Source of the DNA: Blastocladiella emersonii ATCC 22665
Lineage: Eukaryota; Blastocladiomycota; Blastocladiomycetes; Blastocladiales; Blastocladiaceae
Direction of reading: 5' to 3'
DNA: 64,000 nucleotides
NCBI GenBank assembly: GCA_025594325.1
Contig: JANHCV010000003.1
Location: forward strand, 2,542,001 to 2,606,000
A model generated the notes under the pieces. That model had not been told where the DNA came from, did no database searches, and saw nothing but the letters and a program-made list of their open reading frames with translations. Each line of letters starts with the position of its first letter. Positions within the stretch are counted from its first letter, which is position 1. Positions 54,001 to 63,132 of the stretch are shown piece by piece. Position numbers and translations under genes: made by a program.

Positions 54001-54713
54001 CGCCATCGGGTGGCTGTTCACCGCCCGCCACGACCGCCGCCGCCGTGTCGTCCGCGCTTCCGGTTCCCGCGGATCCGCCAGAAACGAGGCCCGCGGCCGC
54101 TGTATCAGCAGACTTGCTCCCGCCGCCGCCGCCACCGCCTGACCCGGCCGCGCGGGCGCCCAGCCCTGTAGCGCAGTGCGCTTCGCCTCCAGCCGCTGCC
54201 GCGCACGATACCACGTCGCCCGATGCCGCTGCCGCTGCCGCTGCTGCGCCCGGCGCACCACCACCGCCGCAGGAACGCACGGCCGTCCTCGTGGTCGAGG
54301 ACAACGAGCTCGTGCAGCGGATCACGGTGGCGACGCTGCGGCGCGCGGGGCACGTCGTGCACACGGCGGCCAACGGGCAGGAGGCGCTCGACGCGCTGCT
54401 GACGCCCGGCTCGCCCGCGCGCGCGGCCGTCGGCGTGGTCCTCATGGACCTGATGATGCCCGTGCTCGACGGGGTCGAGGCGACGCGGCGGTTGCGCGCC
54501 ACCGACGACGCGCATGTCGCGTCGCTGCCCGTGATCGCCATCACGGCGAACGTGCTGCGTGAGGAGCTCGTGCGGTGCTACCGCGCCGGGTTCACGGGGT
54601 TCATGGCGAAACCCGTGCCGAAGCCGCGGCTGCTCGGCGCCGTGGCCGCGGCGCTCGCGGGCACCGCGGCCGGCGGCGGGTACGAGTGGCCCGACGACCT
54701 GCTCGACTCGTGA
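51099..54713 (+). CDS. Hybrid histidine-kinase-like protein D
   Basis: Exon 1 is 51099-52523 and exon 2 is 52587-54713, with a 63-bp intron (donor GTTCGT, branch GCTAAAC, acceptor TGTGTAG) just after TM2. The product is 1183 residues. TM1 is LYGPALLVLLIAAAATILAH. CHASE-like is RAAWEQRTGITIKEIDL and EYWPGIATAPKNTSILGLD. TM2 is IYAPIIAAVAGALLTFTVY. PAS is VIQANPNGMILVDHAG, with a His/Arg-rich insert. HisKA is LLLFLAHELRNPVYVIQG (His ~697). The ATPase-like domain (RFDWSVPGQGAEFRLLGLQV) lacks N, G1 and G2 boxes. The receiver is complete (VEDN, VLMDLMMPVLDG, ITAN, AKPV). It is most like relic B. ATG 51099 was chosen; the frame is open back to 50760, but that part reads as leader. Confidence 0.84.
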
Positions 54714-55086
54714 ACACACATACATGTAAAGACAGACACACGTCAATCAACAGGGCAACCGTTCTTCTCCCGCTTCCGCGAGCGCCAGGCCCGTATCGCG
54801 ATGCCGCGGCGGCATCATGCTAGCTCCATGCCCCGGTTCGGCACCATCGGTCGCGATCGGGCGCCGTCCTGAGCGCCGTGCCGCGCGCGGGCGCAAAGGG
54901 CTTCCCAAAGTGATCGGCGCGCCAAAACGTGACGCCGGCGCCGGTTGACGCCACGACTTGCGCCGCGAGAAGCGAAGCGCGGCAGGGGATCGCCGCAGGA
55001 AGCCTTCGCTTGTCGCCCTGCGCACACCGCGCCCATCGCAACCCGCCCTGCCCATGTAACCTGCCGTGTCCCAACTCGCCGCAACG
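54714..55086. promoter_or_regulatory. Spacer between kinases D and E
   Basis: 373 bp between two co-oriented kinase genes. A start-stop element ATGTAA lies at 55054-55059, 27 bp before the ATG of E. No other gene was seen. Confidence 0.4.
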
Positions 55087-57848
55087 ATGCCGCCATGGGT
55101 CCGCCTCCCAACCGCCGCCGCGCGCGACGCGGCAGCAATCCACGAGCACGACGCGGCGGCCCGCGGCGGTTCGGACGCGACGCTCGTGTTCAGCAGCGAT
55201 TCTGCCGCTGCTGCCCCCGGCCCTGCACCGCCACCGCCGCTAGCCAAGCGCACGCGCGTCCAGCGTGCCGCGCAGTGGGCCATCTTCGTGGTCCCGGCCG
55301 CCGTCGTCTGCCTCGCGATCGGTACGGGCGCGGCCCCTGCACCATGCGACGGGGCCCTTAGCCTAACAGCCGCGGCACGGTAGGGCTCGCCGTCTACACG
55401 CACCTTGAGATCCGCGCGACCGAGGTGCGCAATGTCGACCAGGTCTACACCTTCCGCTGCACGCAGCAGGCACAGCGGCTGCGCAACGACCTGCAGAGCC
55501 AGCTCGTCGACCCGAGCCTCTACTTTCGCACCTACGTCACCATGCTCGGCGCCGTGAACCAGTCCGCCGTGTCGAGTTTCGGGGATGAGGGCGGCATTTC
55601 GCCGTTCCTGCGCTTCGTCATCATGCAGCGCGTGCTCGACGCCGACCGTGCCGCGTGGGAGGCCGCCACGGGCACCGTCATCACCGTTCCCAACGCCATC
55701 AACACGTCGGGGGTCGGCAGCGCTGTCCGCCGCCCCGACAGCGCCGCAAGCGTGTACTGGCCCGTCCGCTACACGTGGCCGCGCAACGACACCATCGCCG
55801 GGATCGACGGCGCCTTCGGCTCGCGCGCTGTCGTGCTCAACCGCGCCATCGCGACCGGCGAGTACCAGATCTCGGACGTGGTCCCGCTCGTCGCACCGCG
55901 CGTCTTCGCGGCACCCGGCATTGTCCTGTTCACCCCGCCCGTCGACCGCGCCATCGACCGCACGACGTGGATCTCGTGGACCGGGTTCAACGTACGCTCT
56001 GGCTTGGTTTGGGATGTGCTCATGCGCCGCTCATCACGGCCCGACGCTGTAGATTGTCCCGTACCTCGAGTCCACCATGACCCCGACCGCGCGCTCCTCA
56101 CTGGTCCGCATGCGCGTCGCTATCAACGGCACCAGCGTGTACAGGAGCCCGGTCCCGCCCAACGACCCGCCCGACTTTGCCGCCTCGCACACGGAGCCCA
56201 TCCTCCTCGGCGGTCAGACCTTCACGCTCGAGTGCGCGCCGTCGACCGCGCTCCGCGCCATCTTCGCGTCTGGGTGGGCCGCTGGCGCGCCGATCCTCGT
56301 TGTGGTCGGCGGACTCGCACTCGCTGCGCTCGTGCACCAGATCCTCAAGCGGCTTCAGCGCCTGCGAGCGGTACGTTCGTGACGGTGGTATCGTTCGATC
56401 GGACACTGACGCGCGCAACGTGAGGGGTGTAGACCGAGTCGCTCATCGGGTCATGGAAGGGCTATACCGAGGCCATCATGCAGGCCACGCCCAACCCGAT
56501 GATCATGCTCGACGCGCGCGGCGACATCTCGGTACCGTATCCCAGCACGACGCCCACTCACCTCGCAGCGCGGCTCTGACCGGTGCATGTGTAGGGCGTC
56601 AACGAACCGCTTCTCGCCCTGACCGGCCACACGCCCGGATCCGTGAGCCAGATCCGCGACCTGCGCGAAATGCTCCGCGTCGCCGAGCCGCGCTCGCCGC
56701 CCGCCTCGCGGCTTTTCGTGCGCCGCGGGAGCACCGATCCAGCTGACGAGGGTGTCGATGTGAGCGACGCGTTCTTGGCTGCCCAGCGCCGGGCGCGGGC
56801 GGCGAATGATGACGAGACCGACGACGATTACGACGAGGACGACGATGACGGCGACGCGCAGACCCGCGCCCTGGTCACGCCCGGACGCCGCGAGGTGCAC
56901 GTCCTCCGGCCCGCGCCGGGCGCCGACCCGATCGACGCCATGGCAACCGTCTCGCACGCGACGGGCAACTCGGTCGTCAACCAGGTCATTGTGATCACGG
57001 ACCTGACCGAGCAGCGGCGGCGCGACCGACGGCTCGCGGAGCTCCTGCGCGAGACGGAGCTGCTGACGGCGCAGCAGCGGCACCTGCTCCTCTACCTCGC
57101 GCACGAGCTGCGCAACCCCGTGTACGTGATCCAGGGCAACGTCGCCGCGGCGAACGGTCAAGACGCGCCGCCCGTCGACCGCGAGGCCGTCATGACCGCC
57201 ACCGAGCACATGTGCGCGCTACTCGACGGCGTCGTCGAGTATATCGAGGTCGGCGCCGGGCTGCCGCGGTGCACCAACTCGGGCGCCGCCATCGACGCGG
57301 CCGTCACGGCGGGATCCGCGCCGCCCGTCGCGCCGCCGCCGCTGCCGAGCGACCCGCTCCGCAAGCGCATGCACGTCGACCTGGCGCACGCGCTCGCTCT
57401 GCCCCCAGGGGTCGCCGTCACGGGGCTCGACCCGATTCACATGACGGCGGCCGCGCTGCGCGCGCTGTCCAAGCTTGACGATCTGACGCGCTCGGTCCCT
57501 GGCTCCTACCTCTCGTCCATTGCCGTCACGCCCGCGACTCCCGCTACCGGCGACTGGCCGGGGCGGAGGCCGCCGCTTACCGTGACCGTGACCGCGACGC
57601 TTTCGATCGCGGTCCCCGACGACGCGCGCATCCAGTCCGTGACGGCGCAGCCATTCAACTGGACCATCTCGGGGCTCGGCGACGCGTTCCACCTGCTCGG
57701 GCTCCGGCTCGCGATCCTCATGCGGCTCGCGGCGCTCGCTAAGGGCGGCGTCGGGGTGCGCGCCGCACAACGCCAGGCCGTCGTTACGGTGCCCGCGTGG
57801 CCGTGCGCGGCGCCGTGTCCGCGGGCGGGGCCGGCGACAGAGGCGTGA
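55087..57848 (+). CDS. Histidine-kinase-like protein E, lacking a receiver
   Basis: Five exons (55087-55321, 55384-55991, 56053-56370, 56433-56531, 56595-57848) with introns of 61-63 bp give 837 residues. TM1 (IFVVPAAVVCLAIGLAVYTH) is split by intron 1. CHASE-like (RAAWEAATGTVITVP, VYWPVRYTWPRNDTIAGIDG) is very close to kinase A. TM2, PAS (IMQATPNPMIMLDARG, split by intron 4) and an acidic loop (DDDYDEDDDDGD) follow. HisKA is LLLYLAHELRNPVYVIQG (His ~590). The ATPase-like domain (FNWTISGLGDAFHLLGLRLA) lacks N and G boxes. The protein ends shortly after, with no receiver, and none is encoded downstream. It could transfer phosphate to a receiver in trans, or act as a dimerising partner or modulator of a sister protein. 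Confidence 0.82.
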
Positions 57849-58199
57849 CGGTGACGCGCCCGAGGCGGAGGAGACACACATGTACATATAGGGACAGGAC
57901 ACGATACACCTGCACCTTCCTGCATCTCGCGCGCTTGTGCGTGCGGGCGAGAGTGGCGCAGCGCGTGCGCGCAAGCTCGCGCGTGACCCGTTTGATGTTC
58001 TGCAAAGCCACGGCATGTCTGTTTCCAGAACGGCTGCTTACGTCGAGTGGGCCGGCCAAGCCCCGTCCGCCGTCCTGCGCGAAACGAGGTCGCGGCCGCG
58101 TAGCCGGACCGCGGCCAGCGTCCATCGCGAGGCCGACCCTGCCCGCGCTCTCTCCGACCTTGATCAACACACACACGTATTGCACATGTAACCCTGCTG
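57849..58199. promoter_or_regulatory. Spacer upstream of unknown membrane protein
   Basis: 351 bp with a TATA-like ACATATAG near 57884-57891. A start-stop ATGTAA lies at 58186-58191, only 8 bp before the next ATG. No gene was recognised. Confidence 0.4.
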
Positions 58200-59888
58200 A
58201 TGGCGGCACCAGCACCCTCATCATCACCCACCTCCGCACCGCTCCTCGCGAGCGCCGACGACGGCGCGCCGCTCGCGGGCCTGTTCCCGGCGCAGCCCGA
58301 CGGCGGCGTCCCCGTCACGGCGCTGTGTCTCGCGACCGGATCGCCGGATACCGCCGTCGCGTGCCCGGCCGACCCGCGCTACGAGCGCCAGCTCGCAGAG
58401 TGCCAGCGCGCCAAGTGCGCCGCCGCCTTCAGCAACATCAACGGCGCCGCGATCCCGACTGGTCAGCCGTTTGCGCTGCAGCGGTTCCTTGAAGGTACTT
58501 CGCGCTCTCGCTTGCCTCGGCGATGCGTCGTGTCTGACCCAAACGCGCGTGCTGTAGCGGCGACAACGCTCGAAGAGTGCTCGCTGGAACGGTGCCGCGC
58601 CGAGTTCTGGGCTGCCTCGAGCACGCTGTGCGTCCCGCTCGACAACGACCCGCTCGCCAGCAAGCGCGCGTACCTGTCGCGGCTGCCCGATGGCGCCAAC
58701 GCGACCGTCTTCGGCCCGGCGTTCGGCCGCCACCTCGCCGCGCGCAAGGGGCTCGCGCACGCGCAGGCCGAGTTCCCGCAGTGGGCGCCCTCCAACGCGA
58801 CAACTGCCGAGTCTGGCACGGCCCCACCACCGAGCACCCTTGGCGTGTGCGCGCCGACGCTCCCGCTCGGCTGGCCGTGCTCGGCGCGCGCCGTCGAGGC
58901 CGTTGGCGTCCCGGTCGACCCGTGGAAGCTGCCGGACGCGGGCGAGTCGGCGCGCCCGCCCAAGGCGTTCCTCGCGACGCAGGTCATGGCCGAGAACCCG
59001 GCGTTCGCGGCGTCGGGCGCCGCGCGCACCGCCAACGCGTCGGACCCGGCGCCGCCGTTCCTCCTGCGCTCGCGCGCCGCGCCGAGCGACGGCGGCGAGG
59101 CGTCCAGCGCGCTGCTCATCTCGGCCAACCTGTACTCGCTCTCGTACTGCGACGCGGCGACCGCCACGCTCGTGCCGTCGCTCGGACTGCGCGAGACGTG
59201 CACGTCGTCGGCGCAGTGCCGGTTCGGGATCTGCAGCTACCGCGGGTCCGCCGGCGCGTGCGCGTCCGGGATCAAGACCATCGGGTCGACGTACCTCGGG
59301 AACAACGCGACCGTCGCAGCGCAGACCCAGCAGATGACGGCGGCCGGCGCCGCGCCCATGGGTGCGTGGATGATCGTGCAGCAGGTCCTCGCCTTTGTCC
59401 TCCTCCTCGCCCTCGTCGTTTACTCGGTCCGGCTCAACGCCGATCGGCTCGGACTCAGGCGCGGCACGATTCCGCGCCGACTCGCCCAGTTCTGGGTCGG
59501 CAAGGACCGCACCACGACGCAGCGAGAGATCACGCTCCGACCCGCGGATACCCGCATGCTCGACCCGATCCGCCGCAACGCCCTCGGCGGCGGGACCTCG
59601 GGCGACGCGCTCCCGCGGTACACGCCCGTCCCGCCCGGCGAGACGCCTGTCGTCGCCGCCCGCGTTATGTCCCCGCCCCCACCGCTGTTCACGAGCACCG
59701 CTAGTATCGCGTCGCCGGCAGCAGCACCCGCGGGACCGTCCCGGTTCCTCTCAAGCTTGCGAAGGGACACGACGGCCGAGATCGACCTGGCGACGGTGCG
59801 GCCCGCACAGGCCGACGCGAGTCTCGATGCGCCGCTGTCGCCTGGGCCGGGTCCCGCGGCGGGAGCAGAGGCAGGGCGGAGTCCCTGA
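58200..59888 (+). CDS. Unknown Cys-containing single-pass membrane protein
   Basis: The frame is open throughout, but a 63-bp intron is likely at 58495-58557 (donor GTACTT, branch TCTGAC, acceptor CTGTAG). It is a multiple of three, so either form stays in frame. Spliced length is 541 residues. The N-terminal part has paired cysteines (CPADPRYERQLAECQRAKCA, EECSLERC) and later CTSSAQCRFGICSYRG, suggesting an extracellular disulfide-bonded domain. A membrane helix (MIVQQVLAFVLLLALVVYSV) is followed by ~130 cytoplasmic residues rich in Ser/Pro. No clear signal peptide is visible, so an upstream exon or signal-anchor topology is possible. No family was recognised. It follows kinase E on the same strand. 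Confidence 0.6.
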   Translation: MAAPAPSSSPTSAPLLASADDGAPLAGLFPAQPDGGVPVTALCLATGSPDTAVACPADPRYERQLAECQRAKCAAAFSNINGAAIPTGQPFALQRFLEGTSRSRLPRRCVVSDPNARAVAATTLEECSLERCRAEFWAASSTLCVPLDNDPLASKRAYLSRLPDGANATVFGPAFGRHLAARKGLAHAQAEFPQWAPSNATTAESGTAPPPSTLGVCAPTLPLGWPCSARAVEAVGVPVDPWKLPDAGESARPPKAFLATQVMAENPAFAASGAARTANASDPAPPFLLRSRAAPSDGGEASSALLISANLYSLSYCDAATATLVPSLGLRETCTSSAQCRFGICSYRGSAGACASGIKTIGSTYLGNNATVAAQTQQMTAAGAAPMGAWMIVQQVLAFVLLLALVVYSVRLNADRLGLRRGTIPRRLAQFWVGKDRTTTQREITLRPADTRMLDPIRRNALGGGTSGDALPRYTPVPPGETPVVAARVMSPPPPLFTSTASIASPAAAPAGPSRFLSSLRRDTTAEIDLATVRPAQADASLDAPLSPGPGPAAGAEAGRSP

Positions 59889-59947
59889 TGTGTTGTACAG
59901 CAGTTTTGTTACCCCATTGCACTCCATTGCAAAGCAACCATACCGAT

Positions 59948-61197
59948 TCAAAGGTCGCCAAACAGGTCGTCGATCTCGTCGCGCGGCGCGGACGGTTTCG
60001 CCTTGGACTTTTTGCTCTTCTTGTCGTCGGCCTTGGCGGGTTTGGACTTGGACTTGGCCGGGGTGGCTGTAGTGGAAGCGGACTTGGGCTTGGCCGGTGT
60101 TGGGGTAGTGGGCGCGGACTTGGTCTTGGCCGGGGTGGGGGTAGCTGACGACGACTTGGCCTTCTTGGCAGAGGGCGCGGCCGCGGGCGGCTGCTCAGCG
60201 ACGCGCTTCTTGGTCTTCGGCTTGGCGGCGGCGGCCGGTGGTGGTGCGGGCTCGCCAAAGAAGGACGGGATCTCGAGGGCTGCTGCCGGGGCGGAAGCTG
60301 CTGCTGCTGGTGGTGGTGGCGGGTTCGAGGCCTCGTCGTCGTCGTCACTCTCAACGGCCGCCTTGACAGCGGGTCGTGGCGCGGTGGCACGAGCGGTGCG
60401 GGCAACGACCTGGTCGCCGAGCGTGTCGAGCGAGTCGAGCTCGCCATCCACGTCGCCGGCGGGGTCGGCGAGCAGCTGGGCGGCCGCAGCGGGATCGCGC
60501 TGGATGATCTCGAGGCCAGCGTCGCCCGATGCGTCCGTAGTCGGACTAGAGAGCGCGAATCCGTGAGTCCAGCGCTGTATCACCCACAAGGCCCATAAAC
60601 GCACAGTTCCATGGCCGCACGCGTGGCCTTGCTCGCGGTCAGCAATGGCGGCAGCCCCTCGATGGCCGCGGGCAGGGTAGGCCGTAGCCGCGCGTAGAGA
60701 GCCTCCATCTCCTTCTCAAAGTGCCCCGCGTACCGGTACACGCGGCTGACGAGGGCGACCATGATGGTGCAGAAGGCAATGTAGCGGTTGCACCCGATCT
60801 CGATGCACAGCATCTTGTACGCGGCCATGGCCGTGGTAGCAAGCGGGGCGACAAGCGCGTGCATCTTGGCCATCTCCTCGAGCAGCGTCTGGCACGCGGC
60901 GACCGACATGCCCTGCTCCTGCGCCGCAGCGGCCGCAAACGCGGCGTCAAGCTGGATGTGCTCCTTGACGCGGCGCAGCACGCGCACCACGGCGTGCAGC
61001 CGCTGCACGTGCGGCATGCGGCGCGTCGTGTAGTTGTACTTGTACAGCAGGCGCGCCAGCAGCCACAGCTCCTGGTGCAGCGGCACCGTGCTCAGCGACT
61101 TGGCGTGCGCCGCGAGCGCGCCGCGCGACACGGCCGTGATGCCGCCAGCTGCAGCGGAGGCCGTTGCGGCAGGTGAGGATCCATTGGATGACTTCAT
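59948..61197 (-). CDS. NEPRO/RMP1-like nucleolar protein
   Basis: Exon 1 is 60605-61197 and exon 2 is 59948-60545, with a 59-bp intron (donor GTGCGT, acceptor CTCTAG). The product is 396 residues. The N-terminal helical domain (LHQELWLLARLLYKYNYTTR, LHAVVRVLRRVKEH, then MEALYARLRPTLP) resembles the Nepro/DUF4477 family. That family is related to RNase MRP subunit Rmp1 and linked to rRNA processing. The C-terminal half is Lys/Ala/Pro/Ser-rich, like many nucleolar tails (KKAKSSSATPTPAKTK repeats), and ends in an acidic DEIDDLFGDL. The family call rests on the spacing of Leu/Arg residues, not on a catalytic motif, so it is tentative. It is divergent from the coiled-coil gene at 61450. Confidence 0.5.
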
Positions 61198-61449
61198 GAC
61201 TTGCGAGGTGGAGACCGTGGAAGCGCCGGCGGAGGTGCGAGACAAAAACCGAGCGATCGGCGTTGAGACATCTGTCACGCCGGCCCGCGTGACCTGTCGA
61301 GAGCGCGTTCCGTGACGCGTTTTCGCACGCGCGCGCGTGGGCCCACTCTGCAGGCCGCTTCTCCCACGGTCCCGCTCTCTCTGCCATCCGAGCGCCATCC
61401 CATGTAACGCCATCAAACTTGTTGCACACTTGCACACCCGCGCACCACC
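61198..61449. promoter_or_regulatory. Divergent promoter with start-stop uORF
   Basis: 252-bp spacer between divergent genes. It has GACGCGTTTTC at 61314-61324, a partial version of the recurrent motif. A start-stop ATGTAA lies at 61402-61407, about 42 bp before the plus-strand ATG. Confidence 0.4.
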
Positions 61450-62689
61450 ATGGCCCAGCCAGCACCCGCGCCCGAACACTACGAGGACGAGTTTGACGCC
61501 GGGCTCCAGCACGCCCGCACCGCGTTCATGCACATGGTCCGTGCGAGGTGTTGCTTCAGCTCGGTTGAACCGCTGACGATGAAAGCGACGTAGCTCTCGG
61601 CCAAGGACCACGAGATCCTCGGGCTGCAGGAGGAGCTCGCGCGCAAGCACGCCGAGACCGAGGGTGCGCAAACTTCTACTATGCTTAGAGACGACTAAGC
61701 TGACTCTCTGTCCTTGTAGAGATGCGCCTACGCATCGCGCAGCTCGAGAACCAGGTCACGCAGTCGGACAAACGGATCGCCGAGATGGCCGCGGCCGTCC
61801 GCAAGCTGCACTCGTTCAAGCAGCAGGTGTTCGAGAGCTTCGTCGAGGAGGACTCGGTCATGACCGATCTCATGAAGAAGGCCGGCAACCTGAGCATCAT
61901 CGAGGTCCGCTTCTTCGCACCCCGATCCCACCAGGATCGTACTAACGTTCGAGCTCGTGTAGGGCGACCAAACGGCCGCATCCGACTCGACCTTTGCGCA
62001 CGACGCACCGTCCTTTGCCGTGTTCACTCCGAGCAGCGCGCCCGCAAGCCGGGTCGCCCGCCTGAGCGAGCCGCGCACCTCCATTGACCGAGCGCAGCGC
62101 CGCGCCATCTTTACCTCGCCCCGCTCTTCGGACCGCAAGGACCACTCGTCGCGCGGCCGCTCGACCTCGCCCACCTTCTCGCTCTCCCGCGTGTCGCCAA
62201 CACCAACCGCCTCTCGAGGACGTGCACCGACCGGTGGCTACCGTGCTCACGTCTCGACCCACTCGCCGCCTCGCTCGCCCGTCTCCCAGGACTCGTCCCG
62301 CCTCGGCTCGACATCGGACGCCGCAACACGAGGACCCAACGTCAACGCTACGCAGCCGCCTCCCAAGGTGGTCGTCAACGGCCGCAGCTTCTTCTCGCGC
62401 GCCAAGCAGCTGCTGCCCTACGACAAGGTATGCGTCCCACCTCCGATACGGCGATGACGGCCACTCACACGCCCCGCTTCGCTAGATGACGCGCGTCCTC
62501 GAGGTTGTCAAGGCCTACAACGCACGGCAGCAGTCGCGCCAGACCACCATGAGCGAGGCGCACGCTGTGTTCGGCATGTCGCACCCCGACCTGTTCCGCG
62601 AGTTTGAGCTCTTGTTCTCGGGCGAGAACGCCGTGTCCATCAAGGAGGACCACGGCACGGGCTCGGGCGCGACCGCGGTTCGGCGCTGA
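61450..62689 (+). CDS. At4g15545-like coiled-coil protein
   Basis: Five exons (61450-61536, 61594-61663, 61720-61904, 61963-62427, 62486-62689) with introns of 56-58 bp give 336 residues. Branch sites GCTGAC and ACTAAC are present. Residues ~30-115 form a coiled coil (LGLQEELARKHAETEEMRLR, RIAEMAAAVRKLHSFKQQVF). A Ser/Pro-rich middle follows. The C-terminal module GRSFFSRAKQLLPYDKMTRV, then LEVVKAYNARQQSRQTTMSE and FGMSHPDLFREFELLFSG, strongly recalls the conserved C-terminus of the plant At4g15545 family (FFRQARSRLSYEQF type). I know of no defined biochemical function for that family. It is probably a cytosolic scaffold. The start fits the coiled coil and lies downstream of an ATGTAA element. 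Confidence 0.7.
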
Positions 62690-63132
62690 TGGTCCTGCTG
62701 GGCTCTGGTCTCGAAAACTAAAAACTAAACTATTTATTTATGCGTTGCTGTGACTCGGTCGAAAACGCTCGCTGCGGGCGCACGTGAGGTATGCGAGACG
62801 CGCCGCGCCACTCCCACTCACGTCCGAAAGCGGCGACGCGTCTCGAAACGTCTCCCGCGACGCGTCTCCACGTCTCTAGTTTTAGAGCCCGAGCCGGCGG
62901 TGGTCCAGGGCGGCCGCCCTCACTCAATGAAATGCACGTCGCGGGGCAACATCGAGTGCCGTTCCGTCGGAGCGCCCGCCGCGGCCCGCCGAGGCTGCTC
63001 CCGTCTCCTATCCTGCGAGCGGCGCTCGTGGAATGTGATCAGCGCAACAGCAGTATGATCGGACGACTGGGAGGAAGACCCGATGCACTGGCGACCTACG
63101 CTACTACCACTCCCAGCAACGACTCCTCCGCC
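62690..63132. promoter_or_regulatory. Upstream region of receptor-like gene
   Basis: This 443-bp region contains AT-rich TAAACTATTTATTTATG at about 62725-62741, probably the 3' end of the previous gene. Two GACGCGTCTC sites lie at 62835-62844 and 62859-62868. No gene was recognised. Confidence 0.45.
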
